Below are positions 1 through 5,472 of a stretch of DNA of 6,125 bases, piece after piece. The first letter of the stretch is position 1, and every line of letters begins with the position of its first letter. Made by a program: the position numbers and the translations under genes. The notes under the pieces were generated by a model. That model had not been told where the DNA came from, did not search any database, and saw only the letters and a list, made by a program, of their open reading frames with translations. The DNA is from Puia dinghuensis. Lineage in GTDB: Bacteria > Bacteroidota > Bacteroidia > Chitinophagales > Chitinophagaceae. The stretch spans positions 1-6,125 of the forward strand of contig JAMFRX010000053.1 in the NCBI GenBank assembly GCA_026224995.1, read 5' to 3'.

Positions 1-84
1 ATGGCCGTCAAGCTGGGGCATGTTACGGCAGAGCAGTTCGATGAGTGGGTGAAGCCGGAAGATATGGTGGGGAAATTGGAATAA
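1..84 (+). CDS. fumC: Fumarate hydratase class II, C-terminal end (5' part outside window)
   Basis: The frame is open from base 1 and ends at TAA (82-84), giving 27 residues. The sequence reads AVKLGHVTAEQFDEWV followed by KPEDMVGKLE, which matches the small C-terminal domain of class II fumarases (a 'LG-hhT-EEFD-hV-PE-MhG' pattern that closes the protein). Class II fumarase is a soluble homotetrameric, iron-independent enzyme that interconverts fumarate and L-malate in the TCA cycle. The catalytic residues and the signature loop lie upstream, outside the window. The ATG at base 1 is almost certainly an internal methionine, because the family is about 460-470 residues long and this segment is only its tail. 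Aspartase and argininosuccinate lyase belong to the same superfamily, but the KPEDMVG ending favours fumarase. The assignment rests on remembered family patterns, not on an alignment. Confidence 0.82.
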   Translation: MAVKLGHVTAEQFDEWVKPEDMVGKLE

Positions 85-113
85 TCGTATATTGAGCAGA
101 CAAACTATTTGCC

Positions 114-1313
114 TTGAGTAAGTCTGCTGCCATCTGCCTCTTCGTCCTCGGCTGTCTCCTGCTATTTGCCACGGAGATCCTGCGCGTTTATTTTATCATG
201 CCTTTCCCTGGAAGCCAACAACGGGATACCGTCGGGCTGGCCTGGTCCATCGACCATTACCGTATCCTCCTGCGCGTGCTCGGGCTACTGCTGATCTTTG
301 TTCCGCTTGTCCGCTTTTGGCGCGGCGGCAGGACAGGAAGGAAAATAGCGCTCACGGCGCTGATCGTTTTCTATGGCCTTATCTTCTACTTCTTTAACTT
401 CCGCTTCGAGGCCGATAAGATGTTCTATCAACCGCGGACGATCCGCTTTGCCGGCGCCACGGACAATAAGATCCCCCTGGACAAGCTCGTCATCGGGGTC
501 GTCGTCAACGACGAGGCGAAGGCCTACCCCATCCAGGTGATCGGGTATCATCACCAGGTAAGGGATACGATAGGCCATTTGCCCGTGATGATCACCTACT
601 GCACTGTTTGCAGGACGGGCCGCGTCTTCAGCCCGATGGTAGGCGGCCGGCTGGAAGACTTCCGGCTGGTAGGTATGGACCATTTTAATGCCATGTTCGA
701 GGATGCGCGAACGGGGAGCTGGTGGCAGCAGGCAACCGGCATCTCTGTCGCCGGACCCTTGAAGGACGCTCAGCTTGCAGAGCTCCCATCCGCTCAGCTC
801 ACGCTTGCGCAATGGCTGGCGCAACATCCCGGATCGAAGGTCCTTCAGCCCGATACCGTATTCCAGAAGAGTTACGACGCCCTTGCCGACTATGACCGCG
901 GCACCATAAAGGGAGGTCTGGAGCACAGAGACTCCACCTCCTGGAAGGCCAAATCATGGGTCATAGGAATCCGCAGTGGCGTCAATACAAAAGCTTACGA
1001 CTGGGACCTGCTGATCAGCCATCCCCTGATCCAGGACACCATCGGCTCCGCACCCATCGCGATCCTGCTGGACGACGACTCTACTTCTTATCACACCTGG
1101 AGCAGGCAGGTACAGGGACAGACGCTCCAGTTCCAAAGAGTTCCCGGCGAGCCTCTTCTGGTGGACAGCAATACCGGCTCCCGCTGGAATCTGGATGGGC
1201 TTTGCATCAGCGGGCCCTTAAAGGACCAGCGGTTACAAGGTGTCCAGAGCTACCAGGAATTCTGGCACTCCTGGAGCCATTTTCATCCGGCGACCACGCA
1301 ATACAAACTATGA
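114..1313 (+). CDS. DUF3179-domain membrane protein with three N-terminal helices
   Basis: This is a 399-residue protein of unknown function. Hydrophobic segments near residues 5-28, 50-67 and 78-95 anchor it in the inner membrane; after them comes a DUF3179-type domain (about 105-395). Family hallmarks visible are KAYPIQV followed by a His-His pair (146-147), PVMITYCTVCRTGRVFS with a CxxC pair (C163, C166), TGSWWQQATG (200-209), and two copies of the [AS]GPLKD motif (213-218 and 366-371). The CxxC and histidines could bind a metal or take part in thiol chemistry, but no activity is established. The second half (283-391) is a diverged copy of the first (126-239) without the cysteines. The start is the TTG at 114: an in-frame stop at 93-95 lies just upstream and no ATG occurs before codon 29, which is inside the first helix region and would remove that helix. 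It lies 29 bases after fumC and could be co-transcribed with it. Confidence 0.85.
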   Translation: MSKSAAICLFVLGCLLLFATEILRVYFIMPFPGSQQRDTVGLAWSIDHYRILLRVLGLLLIFVPLVRFWRGGRTGRKIALTALIVFYGLIFYFFNFRFEADKMFYQPRTIRFAGATDNKIPLDKLVIGVVVNDEAKAYPIQVIGYHHQVRDTIGHLPVMITYCTVCRTGRVFSPMVGGRLEDFRLVGMDHFNAMFEDARTGSWWQQATGISVAGPLKDAQLAELPSAQLTLAQWLAQHPGSKVLQPDTVFQKSYDALADYDRGTIKGGLEHRDSTSWKAKSWVIGIRSGVNTKAYDWDLLISHPLIQDTIGSAPIAILLDDDSTSYHTWSRQVQGQTLQFQRVPGEPLLVDSNTGSRWNLDGLCISGPLKDQRLQGVQSYQEFWHSWSHFHPATTQYKL

Positions 1314-1353
1314 TCTATCGGCTATGGACGGCCGAAGGACGGGGGTCGGCTAA

Positions 1354-2334
1354 TCAGGGATGGTCGTCCAGCACCTTCAAATGGATGAATTCGCCATTGG
1401 TATAATCGATGAGCACGCGGTAGTGGGACCGGTCTGCTGTGCTGCCGCCGCCGAAGATGCCGAGTGAGTTTGGCTGAACCCCGTCGACGTTCAAACGCCC
1501 GGTGAAATAGAAATCGTCGCCCTGTTTCTCCAGCGGGTAATAACCAAAATGGGTGACGATATAAGGAATGCCTTTGCTTACAAGCGCGAAAATATGGATC
1601 TTTCCCCTGGCCTCCGTCCAACCCGGACTATGGAGCGTGACGGCCATGCTGCCGTCGCCCCTGGTCTTCACCTCGCCCTGCAGGTCGGGGGTCTGGTTCC
1701 TGAAGGCGGCGAAAGTGCTATAAAAACCTTCGGCATAGGTGGTGGTATTGTACACTTTTATCCGCCGCTTTTTTACACTGTCGATATACTGCACGTCATT
1801 GTAGCTGTATACAACCGAATCGGCCGGCGTCGACAGGATAGCTTTTGCGATCAGATTATCTATTGCGTCGTTGGCCGCCTTCCCAAGCACCGGATAAAGA
1901 TCCGCCGCTCCGGCGATCACCAGGGTCGTATCGATACCACTCAGGGGGACATAGCCGTTGTCTTTGAGGGCATAAAGGGTAGCGGAAAGATAGCAATAGG
2001 TTGTCTTTTGGGTTTCGGCGAAAGAGAACCTTTTCAGCTGGAACAGGACCGCGCCATAGCCGGAAGATGCATCGGCATAGGCATTGAGGATCGCCTCCAG
2101 CTGCGGCTGCACCGGCATCTTAAGGGTCAGCTTCGTCGTCTTCGTGTCCCCCTCCACAGTATAGTGGCCGATAGCGGAGGTGTCCCGCCGGGAATCCAGG
2201 AAGGCGATCAGCTTGTAGGGGACCTTCTGCGGCTGGCTTTTCGGCGGCGTCAGCTCGAAAACGCGGGTAGGTTCCTGCGAAAAAAGCGCGGCGCCTGGCA
2301 GGCAAAGGAGCAAGAGGACGAGAATGGCCCTGGC
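1354..2334 (-). other. Exported C-terminal module of the fusion, with embedded signal-peptide-like segment
   Basis: This marks residues 386-711 of the 711-residue fusion. In isolation it looks like an independent Bacteroidota secreted protein: a short Arg-containing n-region, an Ile/Leu-rich core (AILVLLLLCLPGAA, 388-401) and a possible signal peptidase I site after LFS (402-404), followed by Gln-Glu. The body is mixed alpha/beta in character, with the stretch PYKLIAFLDSRRDTSAIGHY (424-443), an aromatic-rich middle (about 480-520) and a final part rich in Gly, Tyr and Asp. From memory, unnamed Chitinophagaceae secreted proteins carry a similar 'D-R-DTS-hG' opening; this is a weak recollection. 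If GCC at residue 386 were ATG, the protein would begin MRAILVLLLLC, a normal signal peptide. No good in-frame start codon exists near the junction; the nearest are ATG at residue 369, inside MFS helix 12, and TTG at residue 393, which would remove much of the signal core. Confidence 0.6.
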
Positions 2335-3489
2335 CCGTCTAAGCTGGGCAAGAGCCAGTCCCAGCGCGACCACGCCAAACAGCATTTGCCAGGTCACCGT
2401 CTGCCAGCCGCCGGCATGCCAGCATTGCACTCCCGCGAATGTACCGATGCTTCCCCCTAAAAAATAAGTGGTCATATATACCGTGTTGATACGGCTATGG
2501 GCAGCCGCATCCAGGGTGTAGATCGTGGCGACATTGGTGACCTGCGTAGCCTGCACCCCGATATCCAGCAGGATCACCGCGACGAAGGTGGAAGCCAGGC
2601 TATCTGGCCACCACATTAACAGCAGCACCGCCGTGATGATGAGCCCGATGGTCATCACCTGCGCCCTTGCGGGATGGCGTTTGTCGGCTAACTTCCCGAA
2701 TACCGGCGCCAGCAGGGCGCCACCGATAGCCAGCAGGCCGAAGAGGCCGATGATGTCCGTCGGATAGTGAAAGGGCGGCCCGCTCAGGTGGAAGGTCAGC
2801 GTCGTCCAGAAAGAGCAGAAGACGCCGAAGACCAGGGCCCCAAGAACTGCCGTCCGCCGGAGCAGGGGAAACCGTTTGACCTGCTGGAGGGTAGAGCTCA
2901 GCAGCTTTGCGTAGCTGCCCTCAAAGGTCCGGGGAACATCCGGCAGCACTTTTTGGAGGAAGATGCCTGCTATCAGCACCATGATGGCGGACAGGCCATA
3001 GACCCAGCGCCAGTTAAGCCAGGTGGCTATATAGCCGCTGAACACCCGGGCCGCCAGGATGCCGGTAAGGATACCCGTGAAGATGATGCCTACATTTCTG
3101 CCCTTGTTCTCCGGGTCCATGCCTGCCGCCATCGGCAGGATCACCTGGGCGATCACCGAGGTCGCACCCGTCAGCAGGCACATGAGGTAGATCAACGCCA
3201 GTCCAGGCACAAGCGACATGCCCGTCAATGCGAGGATCAGCAGCCCCAGCAGATAAAGGATCAGCTTCTTACGCCGCATCTTGTCGCCAAGAGGTGTGAG
3301 GAAGAACAGCCCCAGCGCGTAGCCTGTCTGGGTCAGCACCGGAATGAGGCCGATGCTGCGTTCGTCAACATGCAGGTCACGGGCCATATCCTTGAGCAGG
3401 GGTTGATTGTAATAGATATTCGCCACGCAAATACCAGCCGCAATGGTCATGGTCGCCAGCTGGGGACGTGTCAAGCCTTTCTTTTCCAT
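1354..3489 (-). CDS. MFS transporter fused in frame to a secreted domain of unknown function
   Basis: The 711-residue product has two parts. Residues 1-385 form a complete MFS transporter with about 12 hydrophobic segments. The N terminus carries ANIYYNQPLL (23-32). The MFS loop motif between helices 2 and 3 is PLGDKMRRKKLI (66-77), with a second-half counterpart GKLADKRHPAR (265-275). ILAARVFSGYIA (144-155) occupies the motif-C position, and GPPFHY and IGLFGLLAIGGALLAP are typical of the DHA1-like exporters to which this belongs. Such proteins usually use the proton gradient to export drugs or metabolites; the substrate cannot be told from sequence. The protein should stop near residue 385, but it continues through RAILVLLLLCLPGAALFSQE (387-406), which looks like a signal peptide, into about 305 residues without membrane segments. 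I cannot name this C-terminal domain. The ATG at 3489 is the natural MFS start; no Shine-Dalgarno sequence precedes it. It is convergent with the DUF3179 gene. Confidence 0.85.
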   Translation of the reverse strand: MEKKGLTRPQLATMTIAAGICVANIYYNQPLLKDMARDLHVDERSIGLIPVLTQTGYALGLFFLTPLGDKMRRKKLILYLLGLLILALTGMSLVPGLALIYLMCLLTGATSVIAQVILPMAAGMDPENKGRNVGIIFTGILTGILAARVFSGYIATWLNWRWVYGLSAIMVLIAGIFLQKVLPDVPRTFEGSYAKLLSSTLQQVKRFPLLRRTAVLGALVFGVFCSFWTTLTFHLSGPPFHYPTDIIGLFGLLAIGGALLAPVFGKLADKRHPARAQVMTIGLIITAVLLLMWWPDSLASTFVAVILLDIGVQATQVTNVATIYTLDAAAHSRINTVYMTTYFLGGSIGTFAGVQCWHAGGWQTVTWQMLFGVVALGLALAQLRRARAILVLLLLCLPGAALFSQEPTRVFELTPPKSQPQKVPYKLIAFLDSRRDTSAIGHYTVEGDTKTTKLTLKMPVQPQLEAILNAYADASSGYGAVLFQLKRFSFAETQKTTYCYLSATLYALKDNGYVPLSGIDTTLVIAGAADLYPVLGKAANDAIDNLIAKAILSTPADSVVYSYNDVQYIDSVKKRRIKVYNTTTYAEGFYSTFAAFRNQTPDLQGEVKTRGDGSMAVTLHSPGWTEARGKIHIFALVSKGIPYIVTHFGYYPLEKQGDDFYFTGRLNVDGVQPNSLGIFGGGSTADRSHYRVLIDYTNGEFIHLKVLDDHP

Positions 3490-3561
3490 TGCTGCAAAGA
3501 TGAGACATCCTGCGTTATGGAAGGCTTCTACGCATGGAATAATATTTGAATAGACATTAGA
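3490..3561. promoter_or_regulatory. Divergent intergenic region, presumed to hold both promoters
   Basis: These 72 bases separate the minus-strand MFS fusion from the plus-strand basic protein, so promoters for both should lie here or just inside the genes. The right half is A/T-rich. On the plus strand AATATTTG (3541-3548) differs from the Bacteroidota -7 consensus TAnnTTTG at one of its six fixed positions and lies 13 bases before the ATG at 3562. On the minus strand a CATCTTTG (reading leftwards, about 3502-3495) also has a single mismatch but lies only a few bases from the start codon. Neither has a clear TTG at the expected -33 spacing. No operator-like palindrome was seen. The call rests on gene orientation rather than on a convincing motif. 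Confidence 0.35.
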
Positions 3562-3858
3562 ATGAACAAAGATATGGATCGTTCAACCGAACAATTGATC
3601 CCCCACGCAAACCGTGCCCTGGGCGTGGTAGCCCGCGGGACCTGGAAGGCGATGAAGTTTCTTGTAAAAGTGGCTTTTAGGATCCCCAGGCTATTTGCGT
3701 CCTCGCAACCAGGAAGAGGGATCTCGAAACCAGAGAGAGCGGCTTCTAACCCTGTAAAAGGGACATCGAACCCAGAAAGAACAATTCCGAAGCCAGTAAA
3801 ATCGGGCGGCGTTCCACCCGTTGTAACGCGTTTTGGCGAAAAGAAACGGCGGGGCTGA
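3562..3858 (+). CDS. Small basic hypothetical protein with proline/arginine heptad repeats
   Basis: This encodes a 98-residue protein that I do not recognise. The N-terminal half (1-47) may form an amphipathic or weakly hydrophobic helix around TWKAMKFLVKVAFRIPRLF (27-45), which carries several lysines and arginines. Residues 48-82 are five tandem seven-residue units of the form [S/P]-[Q/K/N]-P-x-[R/K]-x-x: SQPGRGI, SKPERAA, SNPVKGT, SNPERTI, PKPVKSG. The end, FGEKKRRG, is strongly basic. By my count there are 21 Lys/Arg and 6 Asp/Glu, so net charge is about +15. There is no signal peptide and no convincing full transmembrane helix. Association with membrane surface, nucleic acid or another polyanion would fit the charge, but this is inference. 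The ATG at 3562 starts the frame; a second Met at codon 5 is possible. The tract uses AGA and AAA codons heavily, unlike the C/G-ending codons of its neighbours. The next gene starts 91 bases downstream on the same strand. Confidence 0.6.
   Translation: MNKDMDRSTEQLIPHANRALGVVARGTWKAMKFLVKVAFRIPRLFASSQPGRGISKPERAASNPVKGTSNPERTIPKPVKSGGVPPVVTRFGEKKRRG
3703..3807 (+). repeat. Five tandem 21-bp coding repeats
   Basis: Units are 3703-3723, 3724-3744, 3745-3765, 3766-3786 and 3787-3807, all in frame within the small basic protein. Eight of the first 15 positions of the unit are the same in all five copies (2, 5, 7, 8, 10, 13, 15, and none of the last six), giving a core like TCGAAACCAGAAAGA (tcg-aan-cca-gnn-aga/aaa). 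Positions 16-21 are free. Units 2 and 4 encode P-E-R and units 3 and 5 encode P-V-K, so a 42-bp higher-order period is also visible: 3718-3759 against 3760-3801 match at 30 of 42 bases. The degree of divergence suggests an old expansion that is now kept for its protein pattern. Confidence 0.75.
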
Positions 3859-3862
3859 CTTT

Positions 3863-3904
3863 TTCACGGCCTGGCTGAGGATTTTTCACCTCAACAGGCC
3901 TGAA
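3863..3904 (+). other. Imperfect hairpin in the spacer between two plus-strand genes
   Basis: Three nested complementary arms pair across this stretch. TTCA (3863-3866) pairs with TGAA (3901-3904), GGCCTG (3868-3873) with CAGGCC (3895-3900), and TGAGG (3876-3880) with CCTCA (3889-3893). The result is about 15 base pairs with a one-base bulge, a small 2x1 internal loop and an 8-base loop (ATTTTTCA). It begins five bases after the stop codon of the basic protein and ends 45 bases before the next ATG. No T-run follows on the plus strand and none follows on the minus strand, so it is not a classical intrinsic terminator. It could be a 3' stabilising or attenuating structure, or part of the leader of the DUF937 gene. 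Confidence 0.45.
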
Positions 3905-3949
3905 TTCGGCATGGCATTGTAATTGACCCATTCAACAGAAACAATCATC

Positions 3950-4729
3950 ATGTCAGCAACCTTAATAGATTCCGTACGTTCCGCTTTTACGCCAGACGCC
4001 CTTACCAAGATATCCACCTTATTAGGGGAAACGGAAAGCAATGTTCAGAAGGCCGTCCACGGCGCCATTCCCATGATCCTGATAGATGTCCTGCACAAGT
4101 CGCACTTTCCGGAACCTACGGCAAGGATCGGCGAGCTTTCCCGGCAGGCTGCCGCAGGCGATCTCTTCGGAGAATTGCACGAGCTGAGCACCAGTGCTGG
4201 CGGTCTTCTCCCCGGCAGCGTTTTGCTGAACAAGGGAACCGAATATGCCCACGCCTTGCTGCTGGAAAGGTTTGATCCTGTGGTCATGGAGATCAGCAGG
4301 TATTCCGGGATAAGCCTGCCCAGCGCAACTTTTATCACGGGTATCGTCACCTTCGCCTCGCTGGACGCCATCGGGCGGCATCTTAATCAATACCGTGCCG
4401 ATGCAGGCGGGCTGTCGGTATGGATCCAAACGCATGCGGACAGCATCCGGCCTGCTACGCCTGTAGGGTTGGAAGTGAGGCATGCACTGGGCATTCCGCG
4501 CTATCCCTGGGAAACATCTACCGTCCGGCGTTCGCGTCATACGGCTTTATACGTGGCGATTGTGCTTATTATCGTCATCGTTGCGGGCTTATTCTTCTAT
4601 CAATATCGCAAGGATCATCCGATGGCCTTCTCGACGACTGCAGATACGATTACGACGGCCAGGTCGTCGATGGATACCATCCCGGCAAGTTCGTCCGCGG
4701 CCGTAACGGATACGGCGCGTACGCGATAG
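3950..4729 (+). CDS. DUF937-domain protein with one transmembrane helix, no OmpA domain
   Basis: The product has 259 residues from ATG 3950. The frame stays open upstream to a TTG at 3923, but the ATG, preceded by the A-rich ACAATCATC, is the better start. Residues 1-165 look like a DUF937 domain: LIDSVRSAFTPDALTKIST (5-23), the LLGETESNVQKAVHGAIPMI segment (24-43) with the family's 'G-s-E--hpKAhpGhhPhhL' pattern, then small-residue-rich helices and a GIVTFASLDAIGRHL stretch (131-145). A basic stop-transfer region (VRRSRH, 192-197) precedes one helix (about 198-218, ALYVAIVLIIVIVAGLFFYQ), and the last 41 residues are a Ser/Thr/Ala-rich tail. The likely topology is cytoplasmic DUF937 with the tail in the periplasm. 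In many Bacteroidota relatives, as I recall them, the same layout continues into an OmpA-type peptidoglycan-binding domain; here the protein ends where that domain would begin. Its function is unknown. Confidence 0.72.
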   Translation: MSATLIDSVRSAFTPDALTKISTLLGETESNVQKAVHGAIPMILIDVLHKSHFPEPTARIGELSRQAAAGDLFGELHELSTSAGGLLPGSVLLNKGTEYAHALLLERFDPVVMEISRYSGISLPSATFITGIVTFASLDAIGRHLNQYRADAGGLSVWIQTHADSIRPATPVGLEVRHALGIPRYPWETSTVRRSRHTALYVAIVLIIVIVAGLFFYQYRKDHPMAFSTTADTITTARSSMDTIPASSSAAVTDTARTR

Positions 4730-4731
4730 GG

Positions 4732-5454
4732 CTATTTGGCGGCATCCCTGGCAAAGCGTTCGAAATACGGCCGCACCTTGTCGACGGAATCTACCTCCGC
4801 CAGCTCGTACGTTATAGCCGGAATCCTGGAAGCCGTGGCGGAATCGACGGCACCAGGCAGGGGCAAGAAGAGCTCTACAGAGTACAGCTTTGCTTGCTTG
4901 ATGCTGTCCAGCTCACGGGATAGTGTAAACGGCACATCCCGATAGCGGTTTGTAAAGTGAAAGATCATATGCACGCCAATACTATCCGGATAAAGCTTGT
5001 AGGTCTCGGTAAAATTCCCTTTTTCGTTACCTGATCCCGACACGAGGGCATGCTTGTTTTGCAAAAGGTTATAGGCGTCAAATTTACTGAACCAGGACGT
5101 GCGGAGGGCCGTGTCTACGGCCACATGGCTGCGAAAAGTGCCATTGTCCAGATCATAAAGAAGCCCGGTGGGATGCCCTTTACGGTAGACCAAATAGAAA
5201 TGCCAGATGCCGGAACTATGTGGTTTGTGATTCACGAGCGAATCATAATGGCTCAAAAGCAGGTAGAGGATCAGATCGCCGGAATAGCAGACCATATTAT
5301 GGTCGGGGTACATTAATACCTGGTTGCCAGCGGATGGATGTTCCATACGGATACTATAGCATCGAATCTCCTTATCCCTGCGCCATGAACCCCCGGGAGA
5401 GCTCATGGCGCAGAGCAGGAAGGATAGGAGAAAGGAAAGGACAACGGTTTTCAT
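4732..5454 (-). CDS. Secreted hypothetical protein
   Basis: This is a 240-residue protein that I do not recognise. It begins with MKTVVLSFLLSFLLCAMSS, a typical signal peptide with a Lys-containing n-region and a Leu/Phe core; signal peptidase I cleavage near residues 18-23 is plausible. A cysteine at 15 follows LL rather than a small residue, so it is a poor lipobox. The mature part has an aromatic-rich region (GIWHFYLVYRKGHPTGLLYD, 82-101), several predicted beta-prone stretches (VELFLPLP, 193-200) and a charged C-terminal helix (VDKVRPYFERFARDAAK, 224-240). No catalytic signature is apparent. The ATG at 5454 is preceded by A/T-rich sequence with no Shine-Dalgarno motif and lies 18 bases after the stop of the upstream minus-strand gene, so the two are probably one transcription unit. 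Its stop codon lies two bases from the stop of the converging DUF937 gene. Confidence 0.7.
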   Translation of the reverse strand: MKTVVLSFLLSFLLCAMSSPGGSWRRDKEIRCYSIRMEHPSAGNQVLMYPDHNMVCYSGDLILYLLLSHYDSLVNHKPHSSGIWHFYLVYRKGHPTGLLYDLDNGTFRSHVAVDTALRTSWFSKFDAYNLLQNKHALVSGSGNEKGNFTETYKLYPDSIGVHMIFHFTNRYRDVPFTLSRELDSIKQAKLYSVELFLPLPGAVDSATASRIPAITYELAEVDSVDKVRPYFERFARDAAK

Positions 5455-5472
5455 AAGACGAATTTATGAAAA

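Noticed and set aside
85..113. Promoter between fumC and the DUF3179 gene
   Set aside because: The 29-base gap shows no match to the Bacteroidota TAnnTTTG element with a -33 TTG; co-transcription is the simpler reading.
1331..1350. Possible terminator hairpin between the convergent DUF3179 and fusion genes (GCCGA/TCGGC)
   Set aside because: The stem is only five base pairs with a ten-base loop, and no T-run follows in either direction.
1549..2460. 303-codon open frame on the plus strand
   Set aside because: It lies entirely opposite the MFS/secreted fusion, has low-complexity Arg/Gly-rich content with no domain pattern, and is explained by the high GC at codon positions of the real minus-strand gene.
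2767..3549. 260-codon open frame on the plus strand
   Set aside because: It is antisense to the transporter half. Its Gln/His/Arg-rich product is what results from reading membrane-protein codons backwards, and it has no recognisable family.
3923..3949. TTG start giving nine extra residues on the DUF937 protein
   Set aside because: The ATG at 3950 starts directly before the conserved domain and has a typical A-rich leader; the extra residues look like leader sequence.
4716..4725. Perfect 10-bp palindrome CGCGTACGCG
   Set aside because: It lies inside the last codons of the DUF937 gene, has no loop or partner site, and is expected by chance in GC-rich coding sequence.
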